Assembly: GCF_963678975.1 (NCBI RefSeq)
Contig: NC_089274.1
Coordinates: 25,085,053 to 25,149,052 of the forward strand
Source: Dysidea avara
Taxonomy: Eukaryota > Porifera > Demospongiae > Dictyoceratida > Dysideidae
Direction of reading: 5' to 3'
DNA: 64,000 nt
The translations under genes were made by a program, and so were the position numbers. Position 1 is the stretch's first letter. Every line of letters starts with the position of its first letter. Under the pieces are notes generated by a model. It made no database searches and was not told where the DNA came from. It saw only the letters and a program-made list of their open reading frames with translations. Of the stretch, positions 47,052-58,700 are shown one piece after another.

Positions 47052-47363
47052 CAGGGGCATATGGAGGGGAGTTTCCAGGGGTTTCAGGAAACCCATTTGG
47101 ATTTTACACTGTACTTGAAATTGAAACTTCAGGGTTCCGGAATCTGGAATCTGTCGTGGAACAGGACACATTTTAAACTTTTATCTTAGTTAAATAACAG
47201 TTTTTCACATGATAGCAATACTTATAGCATTGTTCTGAATTATGATTTTGGTGAAAAGATCGAGATACTCTAATAAAGCAGTCAGACAATACAAACTATT
47301 CTAATATAACAGTCACTTAGCTGTAGTGGAAATCCTTTTTCAAAATTCCTGTGTACATCCCTG
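47052..47363. mobile_element. 312-bp hAT-like miniature element, copy 1
   Basis: Starts caggggcatatggagg and ends gtgtacatccctg; flanked by ATGTCAG on both sides (47,045-47,051; 47,364-47,370). A full second copy lies inverted at 56,645-56,938. Both contain gatcgagatactctaataaa. Confidence 0.75.
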
Positions 47364-47695
47364 ATGTCAGCAAGAATGGCACATCCAACACCACATAAAG
47401 TGAGTAGTTCTTGAAAAACATCAGCAAACAGCTACAAACCAAAGATTCTTTCCATATGGCGAATTAACATAACCAAGATTTCTTTCCATATGGATTAGGC
47501 AGCATTACCAGTTTTAAAAGTGTTACACCGCAAATTTTGAATGTCAGAGTGACCAGACCCTTACTCTATAGAATGGCAGACTAGTTTCTACAGTCAATAA
47601 AACTGTTTGCAGTACACAATGTGATGACCAATAAAATGAAGGGGTAAACATGTTGAAATTCATTACAGACTTTTTCTGCCTTCAATGCTAGAGAT

Positions 47696-47806
47696 CAGAC
47701 ATGGGGCCAAGTACATGAGTATTTATAATTAAGTATACTTAAGTACAGATTTGAAAGTACTTGTACTTTACTTAAGTACTTTTAAATGTACTTGGCCCCA
47801 TGTCTG
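47696..47806. mobile_element. 111-bp hairpin element with 8-bp target duplication
   Basis: cagacatggggccaagtac and gtacttggccccatgtctg are perfect inverted ends. CTAGAGAT is duplicated on both sides (47,688-47,695; 47,807-47,814), a hAT-like signature. The centre is built of taagtacttaa repeats. Confidence 0.85.
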
Positions 47807-48391
47807 CTAGAGATACAGTTAAAAGTGCGAATCAACTTTACTGGAAATAAAAAAAAAGTTATATCATTGGAAAATCACTTTTCACATTATGTAGTGAAGC
47901 AAGGAACAAACAAATAAGCTGCTCTATCAAGATACCTTTTTACTTTTAATATACAGTGTATTGCTCTACTTAAATATCCAATATGCCGGCTTGACATTCC
48001 TCTTATATGTTCTCTTGGACCCTTTCCTACTCAACTTACAACACTTTTTCAGCTGTAAACCTTCTTGTGTCGTTTCTCCCTAACTGGACGAGTAAAATTA
48101 CATTTGGCTTTGACTTTAACTGGCCGAGTTCCTTACGCACGTGACACGCCCACTAAATCTCGATGTGTGGTATTCTGTTCATCCATCAACTAACACAGTG
48201 GCGGATTCATATTCAGCCTCGCATTTAACAGTGCCATACCTTGAACAACTGCAATCATCATCATCATCATCAACTGGCCATGGGCCTACTCACACCACCG
48301 CCAAATCTCTGCCAACATCTTAACACGCCACGTCACGTGGCACAACCAAATCCTATACCGCATACTATTACCGTTTACTTCTGTGTTTTGT
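47807..48391. other. No gene recognised
   Basis: Includes a short ATC-repeat (48,256-48,273). The frames here (48,141-48,323; 48,241-48,429) are low-complexity. Confidence 0.4.
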
Positions 48392-48788
48392 TAGTGATGG
48401 GCGATACCAGGATTTTCAGAACGATATGATATCGATACGATATTGACTAAAATTGACCGATATTGATACTTTTCGATACGATATTGTAACATTAATTTGC
48501 ACGTGTAAATTGCTAGTTTTCACATATTTTGATATTAGGTAGCTATGGCTATACACAATGGGGATTTCCTGTCCACATACACAAGAGTAACAGTAATTGG
48601 AAAATTGCTGAAGGTAATGGAAAGCTACAATTAACTATTAAATAAGCTAAAATAGACATTTTAAAATTAAATCAGATCACGTGATGTATCGTATCGAAAT
48701 ATCGAGTTTTGAAAAATATATCGATACTTTTCGATATCAGCAAAAAATCAAACGATACGATATAATATCGATATATCGCCCAACACTA
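48392..48788. mobile_element. 397-bp hAT-type miniature element
   Basis: Ends tagtgatgggcgata and tatcgcccaacacta; TGTTTTGT is duplicated exactly on both sides (48,384-48,391; 48,789-48,796). Interior rich in cgatacgatat repeats. The end sequence and 8-bp duplication are typical of hAT elements. Confidence 0.88.
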
Positions 48789-49024
48789 TGTTTTGTATGT
48801 CAAATTTTTGCTAGGTCAAAACCTCATCCAAAAAAAAAATTGCCCAGATCTGCCGGACTGAAGAAAAAGATTAGTGTGGTTCAATTGCTGTTGAATCCGT
48901 GGCCAGGACTACAAAATTTACTCACAAGGGAGCCTTACAGAAACACTCACGGTATGGCATATTATTTTCAAGAATTCTGCAATCGACGCGACTGTACTTA
49001 GTCAGTCAGTAGAAAATTCCATCA
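48789..49024. other. Spacer
   Basis: A frame from 48,681 runs across the hAT element end, so it is not a gene. Nothing else is seen. Confidence 0.4.
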
Positions 49025-50130
49025 GGCCACACCAAGTCAAACCTTAGTTTCTGGTCACCCGCCCGCATGGAAAACTGGAACCCCAGTTTATGAGGACTAT
49101 TATTAATATTACAGGCGCTTAAGTGTACGTGACCAAGGACAGTGATTTTTAAACACTGCAAAAGATCGAGATACTCTAATAGAGCAGTCACACTACCCCT
49201 AACTTTAATACTAGAATAGACAGATACTACTATAACGTTTTTGACTTGTCCTTGATTAGCTATATAGCTATTAGTAATGCTTCTGTTGCCAGTAAGTAAC
49301 TTCAGTACAGTATGTATGTAGCATTGATCACTAGCCTAATGATCAGATATACCATAGCTTAAACTTTCCTAACAATTCAGATGTGGTCCTCTAATGATTA
49401 ATCTAGTAACTCTTCTAGTGGATCTAAACTTGGACTTCCTTATCACTGATCACTGATATACTGACTAGAAATCCGGTAACATTTGGTGAGCTCAAACTTC
49501 AACTTTTCCATGATTAAATAATTGCAAGTATGGTCCTAAATTAACAAGTGCATGGCATCCCTTAGTTAAAACATTAACTTAGCTTTCCCACATGATCACT
49601 GAAAAACACTAGCCTGGAGCACTCAACAACTCAACTCAAAACTTTGACAGCTACTTTACTGAAGGTTTACTGTATAGAAGGCTGGAAACACATGCATATA
49701 TAGTTGACTAAGACTTCACATTTGAAAGAGTTTCTGGTGTGTTAATATAGTTTTGGATTATTATTAGCTAGCTAATAAATAATAATTTCCTGACATAGCT
49801 AATGAAACATTTCATTTGTAAAGCAAAAGTAGCTACATGAGCAGACCTTTCCTTAGTGTTAGCTACACATTGTTGTGCTCAGCAGTGTAGCTAGCCATCA
49901 ACAATTTTCCTGGTGCACTTTGCAGAAGCATAATTAACTACTTATGCTATAAGAATGTTGGTTGTAAACTCAATATGAAATGGGTAAATTGAGCAAAATT
50001 AATAACATTACAGTATTACTGGTGTATATGTAAGAGTCTATGATAGTCCTGAAGTCCTGATCATCCGCCCGCCCGCATCCTTTTGTTGGCTAGGGAGTGA
50101 CCAGAAACTAAGGTATGACTTGGAGTGGCC
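49025..50130. mobile_element. 1.1 kb element of the 'ggccactccaa' family
   Basis: Left end ggccacaccaagtcaaacct continues tagtttctggtcacccgccc; the right end is the inverted copy (gaccagaaactaaggtatga, then cttggagtggcc). The interior has no transposase frame. It is longer than the copies at 24,253 and 42,400. Confidence 0.7.
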
Positions 50131-50154
50131 TCAAATAAATGTTTTTTAAAATTT

Positions 50155-50315
50155 CGTAGCAACTTGTTGAAAGTGTTTCGGGTTGATCTGAAAACTTGTT
50201 TGGGCTTAATTTTACCTAACCAATACTGCCTGATCGTCGTCAGGGAAAATTGAGACTGGTTTTTTGGGTGATCCTATCCCTCGGACCACGCCTACTCCTT
50301 TGTGGTCCCTCCTAT
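50155..50315. repeat. R2 module copy, target of an insertion
   Basis: gcaacttgttgaaagtgttt...cctttgtggtccctcctat, matching 30,945-31,110 and 44,925-45,060. The last bases are the 8-bp target duplication of the next element; the continuation after 51,245 (acactactatcatagcgtat) resembles the sequence after 45,050. Confidence 0.7.
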
Positions 50316-51237
50316 TAGGCCTGCGCCTATTATGCCGGCATAATCTTGAGAATAATAGGTCACCAATTTCGTGAGAATAATTCCGGAATAATAGGATGGT
50401 TACAGGGATAATTTTAGAATAATCGGACGAACACGGGAATAATCGGTGGAATTAGGGGGCGTGTCTCTCCTTGATTACCTAGAAGAAAGAGTTAAGCTAC
50501 TACAAATGATGTAAAGCTGACAGGAGTGCTGGCTGAAAGGAACTGAAAAGCCTCTAAAAGATCGATATACTCTAATAGAACGCTCGAATACTCTAATAGA
50601 GCAGTCAGGTCGTTTCATGTTAATAATCTTTTCTTTTTTTTTACCCGGGCTTGATGGACTGCCCTTGCCTACCACCCCCAGCACATAAATGGCCTGTGCT
50701 GGACAAACCGGGACTTTCTTAGTCCACGGCAAACTGAGACTCTGCCCGAATCAGCTCCACAATTGGGGGAGTCTTAACATAGTGACCGATGGATGAGCGG
50801 GCTCCGCGGATGCATTGTATGGAGGACCGCAAGAGAGAAAAAGATAGACAGCACCTTCATGTTAATAATCTGCAGCCAGCATCAGGGATTTAACGGCATG
50901 ATTATCTGCAATTCTGAAACTTGTACATCTTATACCAGTGTATCTTCTTCAAGTCTGAGCATTATTATCTACCTAACTTAGTAGCTATAAGGTAGTTACA
51001 GCATATTATAATACACTAATAATTAAATACACTTGAATTATCACTGTGGATAGCTATTCTAAGTCTGCTAACTACTTATAGCAGCATCTTGAAAACTAAG
51101 TGACTATATACCGAATGGGAATAATTATGGAATAATAGGCTGGATACAAGAATAACAAAAAGAATAATAGGGAAATTTTTTGGGAAATTCTGGAAAGAAT
51201 AATAGGTAAAATTTTGAGCATAATAGGCTCAGGCCTA
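50316..51237. mobile_element. 922-bp hAT-like TIR element
   Basis: Ends taggcctgcgcctattatgc and gcataataggctcaggccta are inverted. CCTCCTAT is duplicated exactly on both sides (50,308-50,315; 51,238-51,245). The body repeats aataatagg and aataatcgg phrases near both ends. Frames inside (50,475-50,732 -) show no transposase. Related to 13,574-14,031. Confidence 0.85.
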
Positions 51238-51853
51238 CCTCCTATACACTACTATCATAGCGTATGATAATTTTGACTGAACTTTATTGAATAAGCATAA
51301 GTATTGTAAGCTAGCTAAGTGAAATCAATATTTTCTAGTTGACAGTGCATGGTATAAAGCTATGTAGTTGTCATATAAAGGGCACAGCATAATAATGTTG
51401 CAGTATGGCTTGAGTTGAATTTCATGGGGTCTAGCAGTGCAGCTTCCAGGAGCTGTAAGATATTAGCCTAATAAGTAATAACACTGAAAGATGAAACTGC
51501 AACCAGCAATAATCTATGTTGCAGAAATTAGCCCTCCCCCAATCGTGCTGTGCCAGTAGCTATAGCTGCAGTTGTGTCAATATCTAAAGCTGTGCATGCC
51601 TTTTACTTATAGTGCTAGCAATGATGTGGCCACATCAAGGTAACAAAATCAGACAATCAAACAGCACCATGAATTCAATGGGCAGATTTCAAAATTGGTT
51701 GAATACACTGGACTTGCACAGCATAATTGGGTTAGCAAAAACTGACCTGTTCAGCATTTGAATATTACTTTTTTTTAACAGCTAGTGGTATGCAATGGCT
51801 ATAGTAGTGCAATAGTACATGATTAGTTACTTATCACTCCAATAACTGCATTA
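51238..51853. other. No gene recognised
   Basis: AT-rich spacer. Confidence 0.35.
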
Positions 51854-52096
51854 CAGTGGAACCTCAGTTATCCGAACCCCTTTGGACCAGGGATGGTGCA
51901 TAAGTCTGAAAAGTCCATATCTCTGAAACTGTGTATAAATACCCTTAAAATAGCATAAAGAAAAATTTTAAAAACCTCAGTATTATCAACTACCCTAATA
52001 GAACAGTCACTACTCTAATAGAGCATTTGTTTCCATGGTTTGGTTAACTGAGAATCTTGATAAGTGGGGTCTAGATAACTGAGGTTCCATGCACTG
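51854..52096. mobile_element. pogo/Tc1-like miniature element copy 7
   Basis: cagtggaacctcagttatcc to ataactgaggttccatgcactg, TA on both sides. Two ctctaatagarca motifs inside. The clearest copy of the family. Confidence 0.8.
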
Positions 52097-52691
52097 TAAT
52101 TCTAATCTTGAAATAATATTTAATCTTAACCTCACAATGATCATGTATATAAATCAATTAAGCCAGTTGATGAACAGAGTATTCAAACCCTGGAGGTGAA
52201 TGAATATTCAAATAACCATTTTGGAGACAAGTGGATAACAGCTATGCTATAAGTTCCAGTATGATTTGATCACAAAACAATTACTGCTAGTAAGTTCATG
52301 CATTATTGCGTAGATGTGACAATTGCCAGAAATCAGTGGTAAAAACAGAGATAAGTATATAGCAGACTTTTCAAAGCCAGGGCAGTACATCAGAAAATAA
52401 AGCATTACAGTCTGATTGCATTTAGAAATTTGCAAACAAAATCCTACCAAACAATAATTTCCTTTTACAATCCTAAATGCAAATGGTAGTCCTTTTTTGA
52501 TCTAAAAAGTGCATACACAACATACACTATTAAAAAGTACAAAAAAAGTTTTCAACAGCTGTCATTTAACTCTATAGACGATATCACAGTATATTTATCA
52601 TGGTATGATAATATATTGTTCATATCAAGGTAAAAACTATATAAATGCACATTTATGCATATACACATAAACAGGGAATGCAATTACATCA

Positions 52692-52777
52692 TTATGAGCA
52701 TGCATTTTCTTTTTCACAATGTCCTTCGGCTTTCCTTTTTTCTTTGAACCTTCTTTTTTGGAAAGTGAACCGATAAT
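52692..52777 (-). CDS. Possible terminal exon of the GRF gene
   Basis: A splice acceptor (gcttaccaacag) is followed by an open stretch that takes the needed two bases to finish the split codon left by 56,044-56,171. It then encodes a Lys/Arg-rich tail ending in a TAA stop. A competing acceptor at about 53,957 (ctattttcag) would give a shorter end in the same phase. Either is unproven. Confidence 0.35.
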
Positions 52778-55700
52778 CTGTTGGTAAGCACACATACGTA
52801 AGTGTAACCAATAGCGTATATCCTAGGCTATGTAATAGTAACATTTCTTATATCACAATAACATCACACATAAATGTTGAATGAATAGAGATGGTATGAT
52901 TTATCATTGCAATACTTATGACAGTGATACATGCATGCACCAACACAATTTTTACTGTAATCAATACATTATGTATTGTGATATATCAGGTGATTAGTAG
53001 TATCACAGAGTTAGAAAAGATATCATCTTTCAAGAATACGTACATGCATATACACTATGCAATAAGTTATATCAAGAGTTCATAATATATACACTGAGGA
53101 GAGTATCCTACTCTCATATACCCCTGTAGAAGGGCGTATCGTGAAGTTATCACGGAACAACAAGATGTTGTGGTTTGTGATGTACGGGAAGGCGTACAAG
53201 TGCAAGAATCGTTAGCACCATTTCACACTCGCGACACTCAGGATAGCAGTATTCACGAATGGCTTAGCAAGAAACGCCTACGAAGCGGTCTTTACCCATG
53301 AAGGAACAATTGTAGTTCGGTGAGAAACGCTTAGAACTGGAGAAAATTCGGTTGCTAGCAACGTTGTTAGGAACGCGTTCAATCGATACCATATTCAACT
53401 AATGACATCATTAATTATACAAAGAAAAACAGGCGAACTCAGAAGTGCTACGTCATAACTTCACGATACGCCCTTCTACAGGGGTATATGAGAGTAGGAT
53501 ACTCTCCTCAGTATATATATTATGAACTCTTGGTTATATCCCATTATGAGTGTAATAACAATGATGTCATCTGAGTATACAGCATTTTATGGGAGTGTGC
53601 GACACTTTATGGATATTAAAAGTTTGAGTTCCTTTGTAGTGAGTTCTATAGTTCCTGTTATATAGTGTGCTCAATGTAACTTCTTAGCTACTGTAGATAG
53701 ACACTATATACACAGGCTATGAACTGTAGTGATGGATGGTTTTACAAAAAAAAAAAAAGAAAAAAAAAAAGAAAAGAAAACCAGCAGTTTCTGGAGGTAT
53801 GATTCACCTTTGTCTGGAGTTGGTGGAGTGGCATCACATGGCAGTGCAAGGGCTAAACAGTGGTGAGGATTACTCCTGAGATGGAACAGTGGAGTCAGAG
53901 GTTATTGAATGGAGTTGATTCTTCACCATACACTGCTGGGACTGATTGCCAGAGCAACTGAAAATAGACACAATTAGACTGTTTCTTGATATTTTTTAAT
54001 CCATCACAACAGTATAGTGTCATCGTGTAAAGGATTACAGCAAGTATAAGTGCTGTACTGGTGTTTTGTACTAACATATGTTAGGCTATTTGCTCCATTG
54101 GTAAACAATACCATTTGCAGTTATTATGATATCACAAACCAGTCTGAGTGGCTCGACCACATGGTGATAAATTAGTTATTACTGGATGATAACTTACCAC
54201 CACACAGTAGCAGAGCTGCCACTCTGTCTAGTTGTATGGTATAGTTATTGCCCAGCATGGCACTTTGACACTCCCATGCACAGGGAGTAAAATGACCCTT
54301 TCAGTGAAAACCCAACTAGCGTAAGTGACCTATTATTGAATGGTACCTATTATCGAACATTAAAATTACATAACATATTCGAAAGTTTACAATTATATTA
54401 TTCCGCATACTCATAAGGTATTTGTGTGGAGAATTCCAATAGTGTAGCCTATTCTTAATGAGTTTTCCATCCTTTAGAGTTTATGTGTGGACATCACAGC
54501 AGTCTTGATACTCATCACCACCGACGAAGAAATGAAGAAAAAGAACACAGGAATCGCTGTGATAGAAATACAACTCGAGCGTAACTTTGACGGCAGAATT
54601 GGCCGACTGTGTATCGTTTTCCCATGTGTGCATTATTAACATTTAATAGTGCATTATTAACATTTAATATTGCAACCATTTCTTGGCCTTTGATTTTAAA
54701 ACCTTTTCCACCAAAGATTAAACTCCCTATTACATGATACTGTATACAAACCAATACATTTCACTACTTAGAACAACTCTTATCAACAACATTACTATAT
54801 CACGAAAGGTCGCACTCGTTTTTACAGCTTGGCTGTCTTTTTTTTGCATGGATATAATTTAACACAGTGACCACCATCTACACCCATATGAAGACCCAGC
54901 TGTCCCCATCACAACTTCCATATATATGCACACTGGTGCTTCCTATAATCGTCCCATACAAAGTCTTACATTTATCACTGTATTGTGATAATTAGGGGAA
55001 ATGTACTGATACTTTCAAATCCTATATCGCCCCATCTCTATTACAATAATATTTTTTGTGATACGTAATTGTTATATATTATCAGAATTGTCATGCATGT
55101 ATGTATACTAAGATACAAACATTTCAATGCATTATTCATGAATTTGGCCTACCATATAGAGCTGCACTAAACCATTTACGCAGTTTCATGTATATAGAAA
55201 CCAAAATAGCAGAGCTTATGATAAGAATTCTCTGTTGTCCTGCCACAATGTCCTGACAAACCAAAATTGGCCAGACAATTGCCAAAATTGACTGGACATG
55301 AGATGAATGCCCAATATGTCTACTGTAGCATAGCAAATGAACATTAAAGTGGTAAGACATCACATGCCTTACTGCAGCTGTTACGTGGTTAAAGTACACC
55401 AGAGGGTTGGCAATGGTACATTTATGGTCACTCCCTTGGGTTGTAAGAATGTATACTATCTCCTGGCAACTAAGTGACTGTTATTGTTGATAGCATGCCA
55501 TCTCAGCCCTTAGGCTCCTTCTTTATGCTTTGATAGGACACTGTGTCCAGACAAATTGCATTATGGTAAGACATCTATGCAATTTGACTGGATTTTGTCT
55601 GGTGTCTGGACGTTATCATAAGCTCTAAAATAGGTTGGTTACATGTTATAACAACATAAGGCATGTGTGCCTGCACACCCAAACTCTTGACAATGATACA

Positions 55701-58700
55701 TGTAATTATGTGAAAAGTATGGTCTGCCTGTACTGAGTTAGTGTAGCAGACTGTTAAGACTGTCTAACTGCTTTTAATGCGGAAATATTGCCTGAATTCC
55801 ACATGTACCTAGTATTACTGAAAAATTAATGTGCTGGCATATTCCCCACATCCCTGATGCCAAACTAACATGTATGCAAGTAATGACAAAATGGTGCAGC
55901 AGTTACAAGTGGTGCAGCAGCCACTTGTAACTTGCAATACTAAAAATTTAATCTCCTGAATCTATCTATGTTAGTATTTTGATACATAAATTCACACAAT
56001 AGAATTTCCCTTTTCTCAAAGCAGTGATTTCATTAGCACATACCCGTCAGTTTTCGTTGGGTGTATGTAACTGTATACTCAGAACCAATTTCACTTTCCC
56101 AAATCAGAAATCTACAGCGTTCTTCTGGACAAATATAGCATGGTTTTCCTTTGTTATTTGTACTTGTTGTCCTAAAGAAATTGTGCAAACAATCTACTGT
56201 CATACATCTGTGTACACAATACATAATCAACATTAACCCATAGCATGGTAAGTTGTTTCCATTCACTATACATGTATGTAAGGCTTTGTGAGCACTAGCA
56301 GATTAAAATAGCATAATATACGTGGGACATGAAATATTTCCTCATACATGTTACTCTAATAACAAAGTAATAATTACATATACTTTATCATCAGTCCCCA
56401 ATACATAATTAATACCAAACCACTTTTATATAGTACACATTGTTACAGTATCAATGTACAACATACCTAACAGCCTCTAGTTGACAGTGGCACACCACAA
56501 ATATCTTCTTGCTCTTTGCACACCAAACTACATTTCTGTATACACATCTTTTTGATGAACACCTATAAAACTCCTTTCCTACATAGGTAGAGAAAACAAG
56601 ATGATATTTTACTGCTTCTAGAACTAGGCACCCTAGTCTACTTTAAGGAGCATATGCAGGAATTTTGAAAAGGGGTTTCCACTACAGTTAAGTGACTGTT
56701 ATATTAGAGTAGTTTATATAGCCTGACTGCTTTATTAGAGTATCTCGATCTTTTCACCAAAATTATTGTTCAGAGCAATGCTATAAGTGTTGGTATTGTG
56801 GGAGAAATTTAATTAAGACAAAGGTTTAAAATGTATCCTGTTCATGATAGATTCCAGAGTCAGGAAACCTGAAGTTTCAATTTCAAGTACGGTCTAAAAT
56901 CTAAAGGGTTTCCTGAAACCTCCCTTGGTATGCCCCTGAATTTTACACTGAAGTACCATCTCAGCTGGTTTATGGTTTGTTATTGTGTTTTCTTACAAAT
57001 CAATCTTCACTGGACAATCGCAGGACAAAGCCATTGGTCTGTACTTCATTTATACACATATACAGGAGGGACATGCCCCAAAAGATACAAGGCCAACTCT
57101 GTAGTTCTTCAATTGTTACAATGTATGTAGAGTCCATTAGGGAATATGTTCACAATGTGTTCAGAAAGTATTTTGAATCGGCATGAAGTAATCACCTCTT
57201 TACCTGTCTGGACTTTAATACAGTGTTTATACAGTCTTCATTTTCACATGTTTAACAGAACTTTTTGCTTACAAATGCAAGTGTAGACAACCTCCCTTCT
57301 TTATTTCTATGATCTCTACCCAACTAAATGCACGAATGGTGCTAGTTTTGTCCAAAGCTCCCTTGCTGTTTCCTTTTCACTTGATTCTCACTATTGATTA
57401 TATACTCAAGAGTATTGTTTTGAGGAAAAGGATGCTGTATTTTTGGCCCATTACAAAAAAACATTGATGATCCCTATTATGAGCCACTACTATGGTTGAC
57501 GAAAATTTTATCTGTTCAAAATATCCAGCTAAAGTTTACATGCTACAATAGAACTGCTTTACACGAGCATGTAACCACACAGCACATATAAACCACAGTT
57601 TATGACAGTGACATGACTCACCAAATGTACTTTTAGAGTTGATATCTTTTACTTTATCTAAGAAGGTGGGCTTCCCACAATAGCATTTATTATCATCAAG
57701 ACTGGAAAAACAACATTTCAGTATTTGTATGTAAAACTCGGCATGTGTAGATAGGTACTTGGGTACTTTGAGGCATTCTAAAGTTTACAATACTGCACAC
57801 TGTACAGTATAATAGTATATTAAAAATTTAAAAATGAAGTAGGGATCCAAGCGATAAAAAGTAGTGAAACAAGAGGTGAATAAAGATATTACAGCTTACC
57901 TCAGTGGGAAAATCCCTACTTTGGCAGCACTTCATTTTTAACTTAATAGTTTTTAATATACTAGTTTGTTCAGTTTTTTTGCTATAGCTTACAGCTATAC
58001 ACATGTGACTATTCTATTAGGGTGACTGCTGTATTGGAGTATCTTGGGCGTGTCACTATTTCATTTTTCAGTGTGTTATCATTACAAATACAGCAAGACT
58101 AATAATAAGGGCGTGTGGTCCAGGCTTGAGGTCAAATACTTTGAAAAGTATTTAAATACAAATACTCTGAAAGTATGGAATACAAAATACAAATACTTAT
58201 ATCCAGGATGTATTTCAAATACAAATACTTTTAAAAGCATTTAAATACTATTAAAATACTTCTGTACTTTGATCTGAACTACACGTTACACAACCACCCA
58301 ATAGTACAAACCTCTGTTTTAATATTGTTCTAATAAAATTTCAAGTGTACGTATGTGTACAACTGTAACATCATAATGCCAGAAAACAATTGGAGTAGAT
58401 TTCTTGCTCTTCTTAGATAACATTATGGAACTATGTTACTGGGTTTGAATGCTTGTACTTATATACTATTCAACTTCAAAGAAAAGTAAGTTCTTCATAA
58501 CACTTCCCATTCAAAGAAATTGAAAGAAGATAATTAGTATTTGACATATTTTTACAGATTAAGGTGTCAGTAAGTCAAAGAGATCATCTTCCAACCATAC
58601 AGATTAGGTCTAACAGCTTCTCTTCCAAGCAAAGTATTTGAAGTATTTGCAGAAACTATTTTAAGTTTCTACACAAAGTATTTAAGTACAAATACAAATA

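Noticed and set aside
48141-48429. Frames with Ser- or His-runs
   Set aside because: They come from a short ATC repeat and end at a hAT element border.
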